From Hymenopellis radicata (lineage: Eukaryota > Basidiomycota > Agaricomycetes > Agaricales > Physalacriaceae), in contig JADNRX010000224.1 in assembly GCA_015501595.1 (NCBI GenBank), positions 25,706-89,705 on the forward strand: a DNA stretch of 64,000 nucleotides. The letters are read 5' to 3'. The position numbers were made by a program, and so were the translations under genes. The notes beneath the pieces were generated by a model, which worked only from the letters and a program-made list of their open reading frames with translations, had not been told where the DNA came from and did no database searches. Below are positions 33,356-44,833 of this stretch, one piece after another. Every line of letters begins with the position of its first letter. The stretch's first letter is position 1.

Positions 33356-33412
33356 TGATGACGTAGATGAATCCGTGTTGCAGCTTGAAATTCGGATCCA
33401 TCTACGTCATCT
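33356..33412. repeat. Hairpin-forming inverted repeat
   Basis: GATGACGTAGATG-AATCCG on the left pairs with CGGATC-CATCTACGTCATC on the right across a loop of about 17 bases, directly after the right minisatellite. It may mark the end of a larger repeat; no function is assignable. Confidence 0.75.
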
Positions 33413-34079
33413 CTTTCTTCCACCCTTGCTCTCTCGAGTCTCCACCACCCTCGCCATCATCGGCCTCGTTACGCGCTACAGCGACCTCCTGGAATGCCCA
33501 ACGATATGCATGGATGTCAGCGATGTTTCAATTCGGCACTCAGGATGCGGAGGAGTTCATTTGAACGACAGCAGCGGCCTCGGATGCCGCTGTCGTTAAC
33601 GGTGCGTGTCCTTTCTGTCTCTTGAAAATATAACTCATATTTGTCGTTCTGTAGAACTGCCTACAGCGTATTTCCGCCACCAACTGCTCGCCTCGCCATT
33701 CTCGTCTGCCAGTCGTGTCTACAACGCGGACTCGTCGGTGCCTTTGACTTGTTCTCATGTCTATCTTGGACAGACCAGTATCAGCTTGGAGCCTGGTGTC
33801 GAGGTCGAGGTCACCATCCTCGGCGGTTAACTTACGCGCTGTCGCTGTCTCTTATGCTTCCAATACATTGCTTATGCTGCCATGAACTCTCATTGCGGAT
33901 TCAATGCGTCGAACGCCTCAATGCCTACCCACGAACGTCGGCCGTTCTGAGAAAAGAGGCGCGTTTAATTTGGTGAGAAGGGTGTCTCGCGTCATCAGGC
34001 CTTTACCGTTCGTTCCTCTATCATTGGAAGCCAATACACGTATAAACCCTCTGACCTTTGGCAAGCTTCACCACACAGA
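33413..34079. other. Spacer with possible two-exon fragment
   Basis: A plausible intron around 33602-33655 joins two short open stretches; the second ends SISLEPGVEVEVTILGG before a stop near 33830. The family was not recognised. It could be the 3' end of a secreted protein gene. Confidence 0.3.
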
Positions 34080-34440
34080 ATGCGCCAAGGAATCGCCGTT
34101 GTCAAGCGCTGCACGCAAAGTAGTATCGGTCGGGCCATCGCCCTGCAACTCGCGAGTGACGGGTTCGACGTGGCCCTTGCAGAGGACCCGTCTCAGCAAG
34201 CCGAGTTGGCCTCCCTCGAGTACGAGATCACATCGAAGGGGGTGCAATGTCGCTCTTACTTTTGTGATGCGGCCAAGGAAGACGAAATTAAGCGCCTGAT
34301 CGAGGATGTGGTAACGGATTTTGGCGGAATAGACGTCGTATGTTTCTTATCTCTGGCTACGAGGAAGCTTTCCAACCTTATTCTAGATGGTAGCCAATAA
34401 TCTGGTCATGCCGACAGTTGGTTCGTTGGTTGATAGTACG
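34080..34440 (+). pseudogene. Short-chain dehydrogenase/reductase, 5' fragment
   Basis: The N-terminal Rossmann half is recognisable: IGRAIALQLASDGFDVALAE, then CDAAKEDEIKRLIEDVV, then after a 50-base intron GGIDV-MVANN. The cofactor motif TGxxxGIG has decayed to KRCTQSSIG. Sequence stops being SDR-like at the next donor site (about 34439), so the catalytic Tyr-Lys half is missing. Confidence 0.75.
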
Positions 34441-34856
34441 TCTCGAAATCTCCAGTAGAGAGTCATATATCATAGAATGTGCCTCAGTAAAAACAGTCTA
34501 ACGCCATACAAGTTCTCCTTTCAACACAAACGTCAATCCGCCTTTCTATCCCTAGCCTACTAGCTTCAAACTGTGTGAACACTGTCATTGTAATCAGCTA
34601 CTCCTGTTTTCCTGCGATGTGTTCAAAATTCATAGTCTCTGTGCAGTGCATCATGCATCTCAAAATGAGCTGTGAAAGTAGTACATATTCAAACGGAATC
34701 TTTGCACTATCAATGCACTACTATGCCTCACAGAAACCGAAGCCCAGACAGCGCAGGTGTTGTACAAGGCTGAACATGTTAGCAAATTCCAAGCACAGTA
34801 TATAAATACAAACAAATTTATATTACACTTTCTCTTCCTCATTCCTGTGCCACATA
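34441..34856. other. Spacer, no gene
   Basis: AT-rich; nothing recognised between the SDR fragment and the epimerase relic. Confidence 0.5.
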
Positions 34857-36150
34857 TCACTTCTTCGGCGCCACATACGTAACATCGCACTGCACATAGT
34901 TGTTGTACAACTCGTCCTTTGTCAGGAGCGTGTCGTCGCCGTCTTTGTTCTCAGGTTGGAGGAACGGAGCAAGGACGTCGTGGAATTCGAGGAACGCGGC
35001 GGCTATGGCGTCAGATCAGTGAAGGTTAACGGGCGATTAAGATAGGGCTTACTTCCAGGCGCGTACCCGTCCCATGCTCAGTGATCCCAGAACCGCCATG
35101 GATTTTCTTCCTAGCACCCTTCTCCGGCCTCACCCCGGTGTTAGCATAAAACATAGCTCCGGATTCTACAAAACTCACTTCGTTAGGACAGAAAAAGGAT
35201 GGTACCCGAGCCTGAGGGACATACGTGCAACTGCCAATCCCGACGTCTCTGAAGAAAGCTCAACCAACAGATCCATCACTTTATTCGCGATGATCCCAAC
35301 CAGATCAAGTGACTGGTCGTCGAGAGACTTGAGTGGAACCCTCTTCGGTATCGCGACCTCTCTCAGCGAATACATAGTAGTCATCGTACCCGCCCGACCG
35401 TGCATGAGAGAGATACAAATCCTCGATCTTCTTGCCCTTGGTATGATCGTCCACCGGCGCATTCGCCACAGAGATGTAGCTATTATCGCGCAACCCGTCA
35501 CCGTCCAGCGAGGTGATCCTATCCGCTTTCATCTCCAGCACATGCCCTTTCACGTCCGCGCCCTGGTTCTCTTTCAGACTCGCGTCGAGGTTGAAGCCCC
35601 AGTGCTGCGTCAGATTGATAGGTGTCACGTCCTTGTCAACTTTGGCACGGTACACGTAGATCAAGCGGCCCATGTCGCTTGTCGTGGACGAGGTAGGTTT
35701 GGGAGGGAGGAGGGCGACGAGCACTTTCATCGTAAGTGTTCCAGGATATCCTTGGTCTCTGTCAAGCGAGATGAGGCTGAAGACGGCGAGTGGGATAGTT
35801 CGGCTTTGGAGAATAGCGTAGGAGGTGTGGTAAGTTGTTCTCAAGGGAGAGAATCGCATCTGACTGGGCCACCAGTCGAGACCAGCGCGGTTCTGAAATC
35901 GAATCAGTATCCGAAGAGTTTCATGCAAGGAAAGGACGTCGACTTGCCAGATGCTTCGGTCTTGAATGAACTGCAAACGATGACAGTTAGAGATGCGAAT
36001 AGGATCGCGAACAAAGGTGACTTGACGACGTACCGGACGAGAATCCAACAACCTGAAGAGTTGGTGACTCACAGTTGGTCGGCAACGAACAGCGCCATCA
36101 ACGTTGACGAGGACCTGTTGATGAAAATATTCATCAACATCTGTAGAGGG
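34857..36150 (-). pseudogene. Aldose 1-epimerase (galactose mutarotase-like) relic
   Basis: Galactose-mutarotase fold. Recognisable from 5' to 3' on the minus strand: HQQVLVNVDGAV, DRDQGYPGTLTMKVLVALLP, TPINLTQHWGFNLDASL, DVKGHVLEMKADRITSLDGD, VDDHTKGKKIEDLY, GGYDDYYVFAER, and after more broken sequence the C-terminal AAFLEFHDVLAPFLQPEN to the stop at 34857. Frame breaks occur between several of these. The 5' end is cut by the mobile element starting at 36151. Confidence 0.75.
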
Positions 36151-37292
36151 AGGCACGAGTGTCTACCCGGGTGCATCTGCCACCCGGGACGCAAGTACTC
36201 GTGCCAGAAAAGCCATACTTGGCACCCGTGACAATACTTGCCACCCGCGGGTACTTGACCCGCGGGTGAAGTACTTGCCAAGTACTTGCCCGCGTGTGGT
36301 GCAAGTACTTGCCAAGTCCCTCCCTACAGCCGGCACATTTTTCATGCCCGCCGACGACCCCCGAGCAATTGCGCGGGGGCCATCGACGTGCATGATGTAC
36401 AAGGATGCGGCGTGCGGGGTAGGGACGTGAGGTGGGGATGGCGCGAGGGGGTAGGAATGGGGCGCGGACTAACAAAAATAGAAAAAACGTACTATTCGGG
36501 GCTGGATGCGTCCGCGACGCCCTCCAGCCCAAAGGAAAACTCGAGCACGACAACGCGGGGGCTATCCCAGCCTCTTGAAGCCCGTTGTCATCGTTCTGAA
36601 GTGCTGCTCCTCGTCCAGGAGGCTTATGCGTCGTCCTGAGGCTTGTACGCCGTGTCCTCCTTAAAACGGCGCCGTCGTGGAGACGAGTGCCGCTGCGAAC
36701 CCGCGCTCGCTGTCCAATAGTTTGGCGGCCTCGTCGCGAGGGCTTACGCCGTCCAGATCCTTGTGGAGGAGTGCTGTCATGAAGACAAGCACAAAAGATC
36801 GCCCCGGAACGGATCCGAGGGCGCAGCGTCCGGCGCGAAGCCAAACCGCACAGCAAAAGCAGAGCAGAACAAAGAAAACAAGTTAGATAAGCCCCAGAAG
36901 AAGTTCTGGGGCCGACGAGCACGACGATAATGTCGTGCTGTGATGGGAAGAGGAGAGAGATCGTGATCAGAGGTGGCCGATCGTTATCCGGCAATTGCCG
37001 GGACGTTCGGCCAGCTCGGCGATCACCGAAATTCGTCGGCAACATCGTTTCTCAACGATGTTGAGCTCGTTTGAGCTCAAATAAAATTGAATAAATTCCC
37101 AGAAAATCATATTTACCTACCTGCAGGTACTAGGCAAGTACTTGTAGCAAGTACTTGCCTCAGCAAAGCCATACTTGCCATCTGTGTCACCACCCGTGGG
37201 AAACAGATACTTGCCATCCGGGTGCCGGGTGCGGCACCACCCGGGTGACGTCAATACTTGCAAGTACCTGCAAGTACTTACCACTCGTGCCT
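36151..37292. mobile_element. Palindrome-rich non-autonomous element, 1.14 kb
   Basis: AGGCACGAGTG at the left end and CACTCGTGCCT at the right form short terminal inverted repeats. Both subterminal zones (to about 36320 and from about 37125) are packed with the palindrome CAAGTACTTG or near-forms, and with CCACCCGGG-type words. The GC-rich middle has no convincing gene. No target duplication was found. It truncates the epimerase relic. Confidence 0.65.
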
Positions 37293-39403
37293 TGCTCTAA
37301 TTCTGTATCACCGCATTCTCCGCATTTCCCGCGGTGTTCGAGACCTGCTTTGCTCTCCCACCACGATCCGACCTTGTATGCGTCGTGCATCACCATCCAC
37401 AGGAAGTACCTTACTGGTTGCCGATGGTTTTTTGCCAGCCGTCATGGTGGTTGAACACCCACTTTCTGCTCTCTTCTCATTGGCTCATCATTTTCTCTTT
37501 TCGGAATACCTTACATCATCGTATCTACTTTCATCTCACTGCTCACTTTTTCGTTCAACCACCATCGACGGCTGGTTCAAGAGCCTGGCTCTGAGCATGA
37601 GGGACAACAGTCTGCATGAGCTGGGCTTGAACCAGCGTAAGGTACATAGAGCACGTGACGTCCCAATTAGGCAATTATGGTCGGTCGGTCGCTCAGCCGC
37701 AGGCTTAAAAAAAATCAGCCCAATATAAAATTTAACATCCCGCCACCCCCTTGCCAATAATTCTCCATGCTTACAACAGTGACTGACGCCCTGTACAGGA
37801 GCATCCATCAAGTTTCTTTCCTTACTCACTGCACCGTGCCGCCATTTCCAAAATCAATAAGCCAAGCCAGTTAACTTCGTTCCGTTCTGTTTTGATCTGG
37901 AGTCCTTTCTATTATACGAGTAGGATGTACGCCTCGAAGGAGGATCATTGGAGTTACCTGGAACCTCGTCGTACCAACTTGAACTGCGGGTGGGACCACA
38001 AAAAGGACGCCAGCAAGATTGAGCCGCTCTACTTATACGGATCTTCCGGCTTAATCATTGCAATTTCTCTAGGTCCTTCACTTGGCTTGTGGGCAGTCCA
38101 ATAGAAGCAACTCTGGGCGACTAAGAGGAACTACTTATGACGGCGGCAACGAATTGGCGCACCTTTCCTTGCCATCCACACCGCTTATCTTATTCTTGGC
38201 TGCAGTGCTTGCTACTCGAAGGTCCGTATGCTGCCTCTCACACAATCAGCCAAGTACTTATTTTGGTGTACCCAATATATTACTGCCCTGATAGTCCCTC
38301 TCATTTTCCTCTCATCCTTCACCCATGTGTTCTATGCGCGCTGAAGGTATCCCAAGACACATTCTGTCAATGGAGAGCAGGCGACGATCTGCGCTTCTTA
38401 GAAGTCGTTCAACGATCGTGTACTTACAGAGTGAGAGTGCGGTTCACAATTGAGGGCTCCTTTGCTGAACGTTCTGGCAGCATGTTTACTGGATGGACCT
38501 TCGTTACCACCCGTGGCAATATGCGCAGTTCTCAAACGACAAGGTGATGTTGGCTGCGACGTCTAGCCCGGGTTTGTCTATCCACTAATCTTCCGTTGCC
38601 ACCTTGCTACCTTGACAGTTGCGGGACTACGGTCTAGGTCTTCAACCTATTGACCTGCTGGGGTTATCCATGACACTTTCCGTCGACGTCAATCCGACAA
38701 TCGCGAGGGAAACGCGTCGACCTGTACTCACTGTTTCTGGGCGGGCTTTAGTCGTACAAGGCTAGTAGGTACTCTGACGTTTCCTTCAGAATTAAGAGTA
38801 CGTTCGTTGCTAACGATACTCGGGGAGTTGGTGGATCGGTAGACCCACCTTTTTGGGAGGTTGTGGGCTATTCCAATCGAAAGGCGTTCCGCATCCTTTG
38901 ACATCTCCGCAAGTCGATCGATTTCATCCGTGGAAACAAGCCGCAACTCTAAAACCTAATGTTGGCGGGGACAGCGATACCGAGAGAACGAATGTTCATC
39001 TACAATTATGTGCGTTCTTGCTCCGTTAACGTTATGGGGCGTACCGTGATGAGGTTGAATGGCACTGAAACCATTTGCAAAAAAGCTTCCGTGCGCCCGC
39101 AAGGACGGAAATAAACATGGAGGGCGCCACTGTCGGATACTGCAACGGTTTCTTAGCGTTCGTTGTTCTGTCGTCAACGTTATTTAAGGAGCCTTGTACA
39201 GCTAATTTGTTGACGATTTGAAGGATATGTTGAAATGATGAAATGAAATTGTTTAATTGCCCTGATGTGATCGAAAACAAAGCGGAAGGTCCTTGTCTTT
39301 CAACCACCATCATCCCCTTCTGTGCCACCTCACCGCTGGTCGTCGTTGACCGCCTCTCTCTCTCTCTTTCTGTTTATTATCACCACTGCCGCCGCCGCCC
39401 CCA
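37293..39403. other. Long stretch without a recognised gene
   Basis: Open frames of up to about 155 codons exist but with no motif or consistent splicing. Around 37750-38100 a fragment starts MYASKEDHWSYLEPRRTNL and has one hydrophobic segment; about 38440-38560 another reads HVYWMDLRYHPWQYAQFSND in one frame. Neither could be tied to a family. The last 100 bases are CT-rich, as in fungal promoters, before the PH-domain gene. Confidence 0.4.
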
Positions 39404-40040
39404 ATGCCTGCGAAAGAGACCTTAAAGACGACACCCACAAAGGTTCTGCGCAGCGGGGCTGTCGACGTGAAAACAAAGGGCACATTCTCGGGCTGGATCT
39501 GGAAACGCAAGTGGCTCGTCCTCGGTGAGACGACGCTGGCCTTGCACAAGGGCAATCGTCAGCCCAGGTGCGGCCAAAATTCCGCATATCTGTCTCCTAC
39601 TAAATGGCTCATATCAGTCGTCTGCCCGCCCACAAAAGACCTTCCAACTCCGCGACCTTACCACCGTCGAGCGTACCGACCTCAAGCCTTTCTGCGTTCT
39701 GCTCAAGTTCACTGAACGGCCGGGCGCGAGACCCAAGACCTACTTACTGTCATTCGAAAGCGACCAAGAACTCTACAAGTGGCACGACGACATGTACGAC
39801 CGTAGTGCACTCGGGGGCGAAACCAGCGGGCCCTCGGGCTTTGTCCACCACGTCCATGTTGGCTTTGACCCGATGACAAGCGGCTTTACAGTACGCGCCA
39901 ATCCTCGTTTCACACCTACCTCGCTCACACTCTGTACAGGGCCTCCCCGATGGCTGGGAACAGGCCGTTTCCGGTCCGACTGCGAATAGCGAGAAGCCCA
40001 ACTCCCTTACTTGGCATGTCTACGACTCGACGTCGGGTGT
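39404..40040 (+). pseudogene. PAK/Cla4-type kinase, truncated PH-CRIB part
   Basis: Exon 1 starts MPAKETLKTTPTKVLRSG; the PH domain follows (GTFSGWIWKRKWLVLGETTL, an intron at about 39569-39620, then KTFQLRDLTTVERTDLKP). The Rho/Cdc42-binding CRIB motif GFVHHVHVGFDPMTSGFT and, after a roughly 49-base intron, GLPDGWEQAV are clear. Family members then have a linker and a Ser/Thr kinase domain; here the sequence turns non-homologous within 40 residues and no kinase motif follows in the next kilobase. A 5' fragment of a gene that would act in polarity signalling. Confidence 0.8.
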
Positions 40041-41079
40041 GTAAATATCATATCAAATCATTCTCCAGGTCCAACATCTGACCTTTGTACAGGAAACACC
40101 CATGATCTACAGGTCACCACCGCGGCACAGCACTGAGTGTTATGCTGTCCATCGTGCACCGGCGGCCACGATTGTATTATATGTCGGTATGTTTAATGCA
40201 CTTCTACCTCTATTGTTTTTCTTACTATTATTCTGTAGTTCTTGCTGTCTATCATCTTGTACTCCTTATAGGTTATCGTATTAGTCTAATTATGTATATC
40301 TCTGGCTCTCACTCTTTTATTGTTTATGAGATTCGAGACTCACGATTCTTCTCATTTTGATGTTCGAGGCTCGACGGTTTGGGACGTCTGCGTTCGAGGA
40401 CAAGACAATAATTACACGGTACGGTTACGCCGGGTACTACTCTGGAGCCGGTCATAGGTCGCGGCGTTTGAGCAGATTGGGAACCATCATTTGTTCAAAA
40501 GTGACGCGTTGCAGTCTGGACAATGTTGTTTGTGATGAGATGCTGCGTTGATGCGGCTACGCTACACGTCTCCGTCAATTACGATCGAGGTAACCAGGAA
40601 GCACCAAGTTGGTTGATTTCATTTCGCATTTCAAGCTCGTGTTGTTTGCTCAGTCCAGGAAGCTGAAATTGCCTGCCTAGGTTCCAGGACAATGGCAATA
40701 ATTAGGAATCTGGGCACTTCCATCTCACTGCAGGCCTTCGAGAAGAACGCCACAAGCGCGCAGCATTCCAAAAACGAAACAAGGATGCAGTCCTTGCGTA
40801 CGTGCTGCGTGCCAATTCGAGTAACCACAAAGCGACACCAGGAATGAATTGAATGGAATGAAGTCTAGATTGCATATCATAATAGCTAATAACTTATTTA
40901 GGGATCCGCATTACAACGCGAGGTCTGCACGCCGGGTGCTGGGCACGCCCAACTCCGCTTCCTCGATCACACCCGGAAGAGAGCGAGAGATTTGTAAAGA
41001 AGAGGGAGGTGCCGTCGAGGAAGGCTTTGATAGCGGAGGTGGGTCAGACTTTGCTCTTCTAGTCAATGTGAATTGACTG
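40041..41079. other. Spacer, no gene
   Basis: AT-rich to about 40900. From 40960 the sequence matches the P450 pseudogene at 57000-57140 on the other strand (word GTCGAGGAAGGCTTTGATAG), so unit C's P450 relic begins here. Confidence 0.5.
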
Positions 41080-41084
41080 ATTAC

Positions 41085-41530
41085 TGTCAGGCGATGGTCC
41101 TACTCGCTGCAGGCACCGACACTACGATGACCGTGACGGTTAGGCTGTTCCATATCCTCCACGATGAATCAGCGAGAAAGAAATTACAGGCGGCTTGGCC
41201 GGAGATGGACCCGTTTTCGTTCCAGATGGCGGAGAAATTACCTTACCTTGTAAGTGTGCATATCACCGACTCCTGACGTTTTTCCGACTGGTGTGATGCT
41301 CCTCGCCTGAGCATGGGCGTTACCACTGCCCTTCCGCGCATCGCGACATTGCCGACTGTTATGAATGGTTTGCTTCATCGCCAAGATCATCCTGTACACT
41401 GGTGGTGGTGGAAGGATAGCCCTCGTATTGTGGTTAATACGACAGGATTTTGGACCACGTGTGTGCCCATCTCACACGCGTCCAGGCGTTCAAGAACTTG
41501 AAGACCGTCGTTGGCAAGTCGTTGGTGTCT
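41085..41530 (+). pseudogene. Cytochrome P450 relic, piece 1
   Basis: The I-helix (AMVLLAAGTDTTMTVTVRLF) and PFSFQMAEKLPYL segment are clear. After an intron-like gap, LSMGVTTALPRIATLPTV-like words follow and then the frame is lost. Confidence 0.8.
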
Positions 41531-41579
41531 CAGAGGGTAGGTTTGTTTTCTTGTATCCCTTTTGAGATACTTTGTCTAA

Positions 41580-42180
41580 CGAGAGTATTCAATAGGGACG
41601 CGCCAGATGGTAGTATCGGAGCCAAAGAAGGCCGTCTGCTGTTTGCCACTACGAACAAGATCGAGTCGTTGGATGGCGGCCAGGACGTATGGATGTCCAC
41701 GTCGAGTTTAAACTGGCTGCCAGATATCAAGCACGAGAGCTGTTTATACGATTTGATAATCCACCGTATTCTGCAGTCCTTCAACTTCTTCGCTATCTCC
41801 CTTTCCGTCTTCGAGTTCATCTTCTGCTCTTTCACCGGCATTGACCTTTGTCGGCGATGCCAGGAAGCTCATTTCTCGATGGATGAGCTACACACTCTGG
41901 CAGACGGGATTCCAGAGCACAACTTAGTATGTTTTGACGCAGTTCAAGATGAGCCCGCGTGTGGAATAGCGACCTGGGCGGAGGAGAGGATGGAGGCTCG
42001 CAAAGTGGAGACTGCGGACGATAGTAATCCAAAAGAAAGCGACAGCAACTCGGACTCGGACTCGCAGGACGACGTACCCACTCATCTAAGCAGGAAGGTT
42101 ATACCACCTTGTCATGCTGAGCTTGTTGCCATGGAGCGTGCGCTTGGGATTCGGCGATACGCAAGGGTACGGCCGTAGAG
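41580..42180 (+). pseudogene. BCS1-like AAA ATPase scrap
   Basis: GRLLFATTNKIESLD resembles the stretch after the AAA Walker B region in mitochondrial BCS1-type ATPases, and FSMDELHTLADGIPEHNL resembles their C-terminal part. Between and after these the frame shifts. It lies between two P450 pieces, so the locus is a mosaic. Confidence 0.6.
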
Positions 42181-42234
42181 GAGGAGGCAACGCAGAAGGG
42201 CAGTTGCCAGGCCAGACGGGTCCGAGATTGTGAG

Positions 42235-42780
42235 CACCTTCTTCGGACGCACTGTCAGGTAATGGTGTTACTCCTCGAGGCTGCAGGCATACTACCAGAA
42301 ATGCTGTGACAGTTGGGCTGTTCCGACGTATCCTAAACGAGGAATCAGCGAGAAAGAACTTGCAGACAGAATTACAGGCCGCTTGGCCGGACATGGACGC
42401 CGCGTTTTCCAAGTTCCAGATGATGGCAGAGTAGTTGCCCCCTGTTGCCTTATCTTGTAAACGGCAATGCCTAAGCAGTGCATCCCACCGATTACTGACG
42501 TTTGTTGTTGCTCACAGACAGGTATCAAAGAAGCTCTTCGTCTAAGCATCATAGGCGTTACCACTACGCTTCCGCGCATTGCGATTGGCCGACTGTTATG
42601 CATGGGTTCGCTGTTCCTGCTGGTGTACGTGGTATCGCCAGTTTAAAAACTGGAGACCGTGGTCGGTGTCTAACATCAATGCGTACTCCAAGCCCCGGAC
42701 ATCTTTCCCGATCCCATATTCAAACTTGAACCCCATGGATGGGATCGAGTTCACTGGGGTTGGATAAATATCTCATCGTG
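42235..42780 (+). pseudogene. Cytochrome P450 relic, piece 2
   Basis: Repeats the same part of P450 as piece 1: ESARKNLQ-ELQAAWPDMDA, then GIKEALRLS after an intron-like gap. Stops and indels throughout. Confidence 0.7.
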
Positions 42781-42861
42781 TTTTCTAAAAGGCCAAGAAG
42801 TTGCTTGAGCATGAAATGTATCCTATTCCCTCTATACTACCTGTTGTTTCTTTGCATTGAA

Positions 42862-44382
42862 CTAGTACGCATCTCTGATCCACAGCCTGCTCGCCTTCCG
42901 TCCTTCCGCTTCCTCCTTGTTGCACCTGAAGTATTTTGCCGTAATCCTCGGAAAACAAATCTCCATCAGCCACGTCTCTAGTTCCTTCAGTGCGCGAGTT
43001 TTGTCGAAAAAGGCAGTTATAGACGAAACTCTAATAACGACGGTGTCGAGCTGCAAGTTGTCGCCACACAAGGCTGAATCCAGCATCCCCCAAATACCTT
43101 GTGATCCCAGATTCATGCCTTCCATAGGAGCACATATAGTAAGACGCAATGTGAGCTCTCTGAGTCTCGAAGTGGGCGGAACGGCGGCCAGGCTTTCAAG
43201 ATACCACTCGAAGCGATCTTCGTCAGGTTCGAAAAGGACAAAGTCTCCATCAATGGTGAAATCCATGTCCACACGTCTGACGCCGCCTAGGTAGAGTGAT
43301 GTACCAATCGTGTCTTCAACTAAAAGAGATGTATGTCAGGGGGAATCGTAAAGAAAGGACTGCACATACAATCTGTGAAGTCAATCAACAACAAATAATC
43401 GGGTTTGTATCTGCGAATGAGATTGTTGATCCGTATCACAGCTGTGGCGGTCATCGCTTCGGATTCGTCCGGGGATATCTGCAAACTGTGTACATATGCC
43501 AAGGGCGACCACTCGTAACTAGCCAGGAAATCCATCAACATCAATGAGCCACACCCAAGGGACTTGGAGAGTATCAGCCGGAGATCTGTCACAAATAAGA
43601 AGGACGCCGCGTGGGGCTTGTCGACCTCCCATTCCGTCCAGGTATCCTCCTCGTCCCAGTCCCATGTATCTTCTTCGATTTCAAGCGAAATCTGATCCGA
43701 CGTGTAGGTGGTATGCGGAATGAGGGATATACCATCAACGAAGAGCTCCTCAAGCATCATATCCTCCCAGTAACCGAGTAGCGCGTTAAATGCTGGGATG
43801 GAGAAGGTGCTGTTGTACAGGGCGAGCTGCGTAATCGAGGATTCCTTCAGGATGCGAAAGTCAGTGAACTCGATGGAAGTATCCTCGTGGAAATGCAGGT
43901 TGTCTAGTCGAAGACATTCAAGTTTGTGCATTTGGGGAATGAAGGATAAGAACGAGAGGAAAAGCGGACGACTAGAAGTGGGAATGAAGGGAGAATTTTG
44001 GGACAGCAAGTTGTTGGTATTTCGATGAGAGAATTCAAGTGTCTTGACGAACGTGGAAAGACCGGGATCGTTTTCTAGGGCCTGGCAAAGATTACGCAGC
44101 GACGCGTCTATATGGTGATGATTGAGGCAAATGGTAATCTTTTCGAATAAGATCTTGCGAATGATGGCAATCGTGTCCGGCCAGACCAAGCAGACTGTGC
44201 GCAGGTCACGAAAATATGCGGCTTTCTTCTTATTGGAATCTGGGGTGCAGCTAGAGGTATACGCAAAAGCGTATGGTGATAACTCTTGGATAATGAGAGT
44301 TTTAATTTCCAGCGGGAAGTCGGGCTGAGTCTTTTCTCGTTATAAGAACCGGAATGAATCGAAACCACTGGACGCGTACCAT
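42862..44382 (-). CDS. F-box-like hypothetical protein, family copy C (intact)
   Basis: Exons 44382-44380 (ATG), 44324-43370 and 43319-42862 give an open 471-residue protein starting M-PDFPLEIKTLIIQELSPY. All three borders match copy A. It is the most diverged of the four copies yet keeps its frame, which suggests selection. Features include the acidic stretch EIEEDTWDWDEEDTWTEWEV and leucine-rich segments of irregular spacing. Its 5' region lacks the MITE found in copy A. Function unknown; F-box-like assignment rests on the first 20 residues. Confidence 0.65.
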
Positions 44383-44833
44383 GATTGGACAGTGATTCGC
44401 GGAAGTCACCCAGAAAAGACGACTGGAAGAACGGATCCCGAGACGAGGAATAGCCTTGTGTTTGTATGAACTAGGAGCTCCTTGATAAGTCGTGGTATGA
44501 GTGCAAGAGGGCAAAGAAGGTCTCAGCGTTACTTCCGTCACTGACTCTGTGACAGCTCGGCAGCGCTATTGCCGTTCGTCTGTCGCATCCGACGCGTTTC
44601 TGACGCGTTAAGCGCGCTTCTAGGACAGCGTAAGAGACAAGAAGACCTCGTAAGATACTTCCGAGTGCGCTGAATCTCAGTAGACTATTCAAACGAGCCG
44701 ACTGCCATGGCCAAGGGCAGTCATTTTCCGCAGAGCTGGCTTGTCAATGTGGAATGAAGGAGATATAAGATTGCAAGACATAAATAGGTAATAATTTAGG
44801 TGACTGCAATCAACGACTTTAAAAAGCACGGTG

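Noticed and set aside
33356..33412. Helitron 3' hairpin
   Set aside because: No CTRR end follows and no TC-start or Rep/helicase sequence was found nearby.
35074..36231. 385-codon plus-strand open frame as a gene
   Set aside because: It lies opposite the aldose 1-epimerase relic, whose minus-strand translation has clear family motifs. The plus frame is a shadow.
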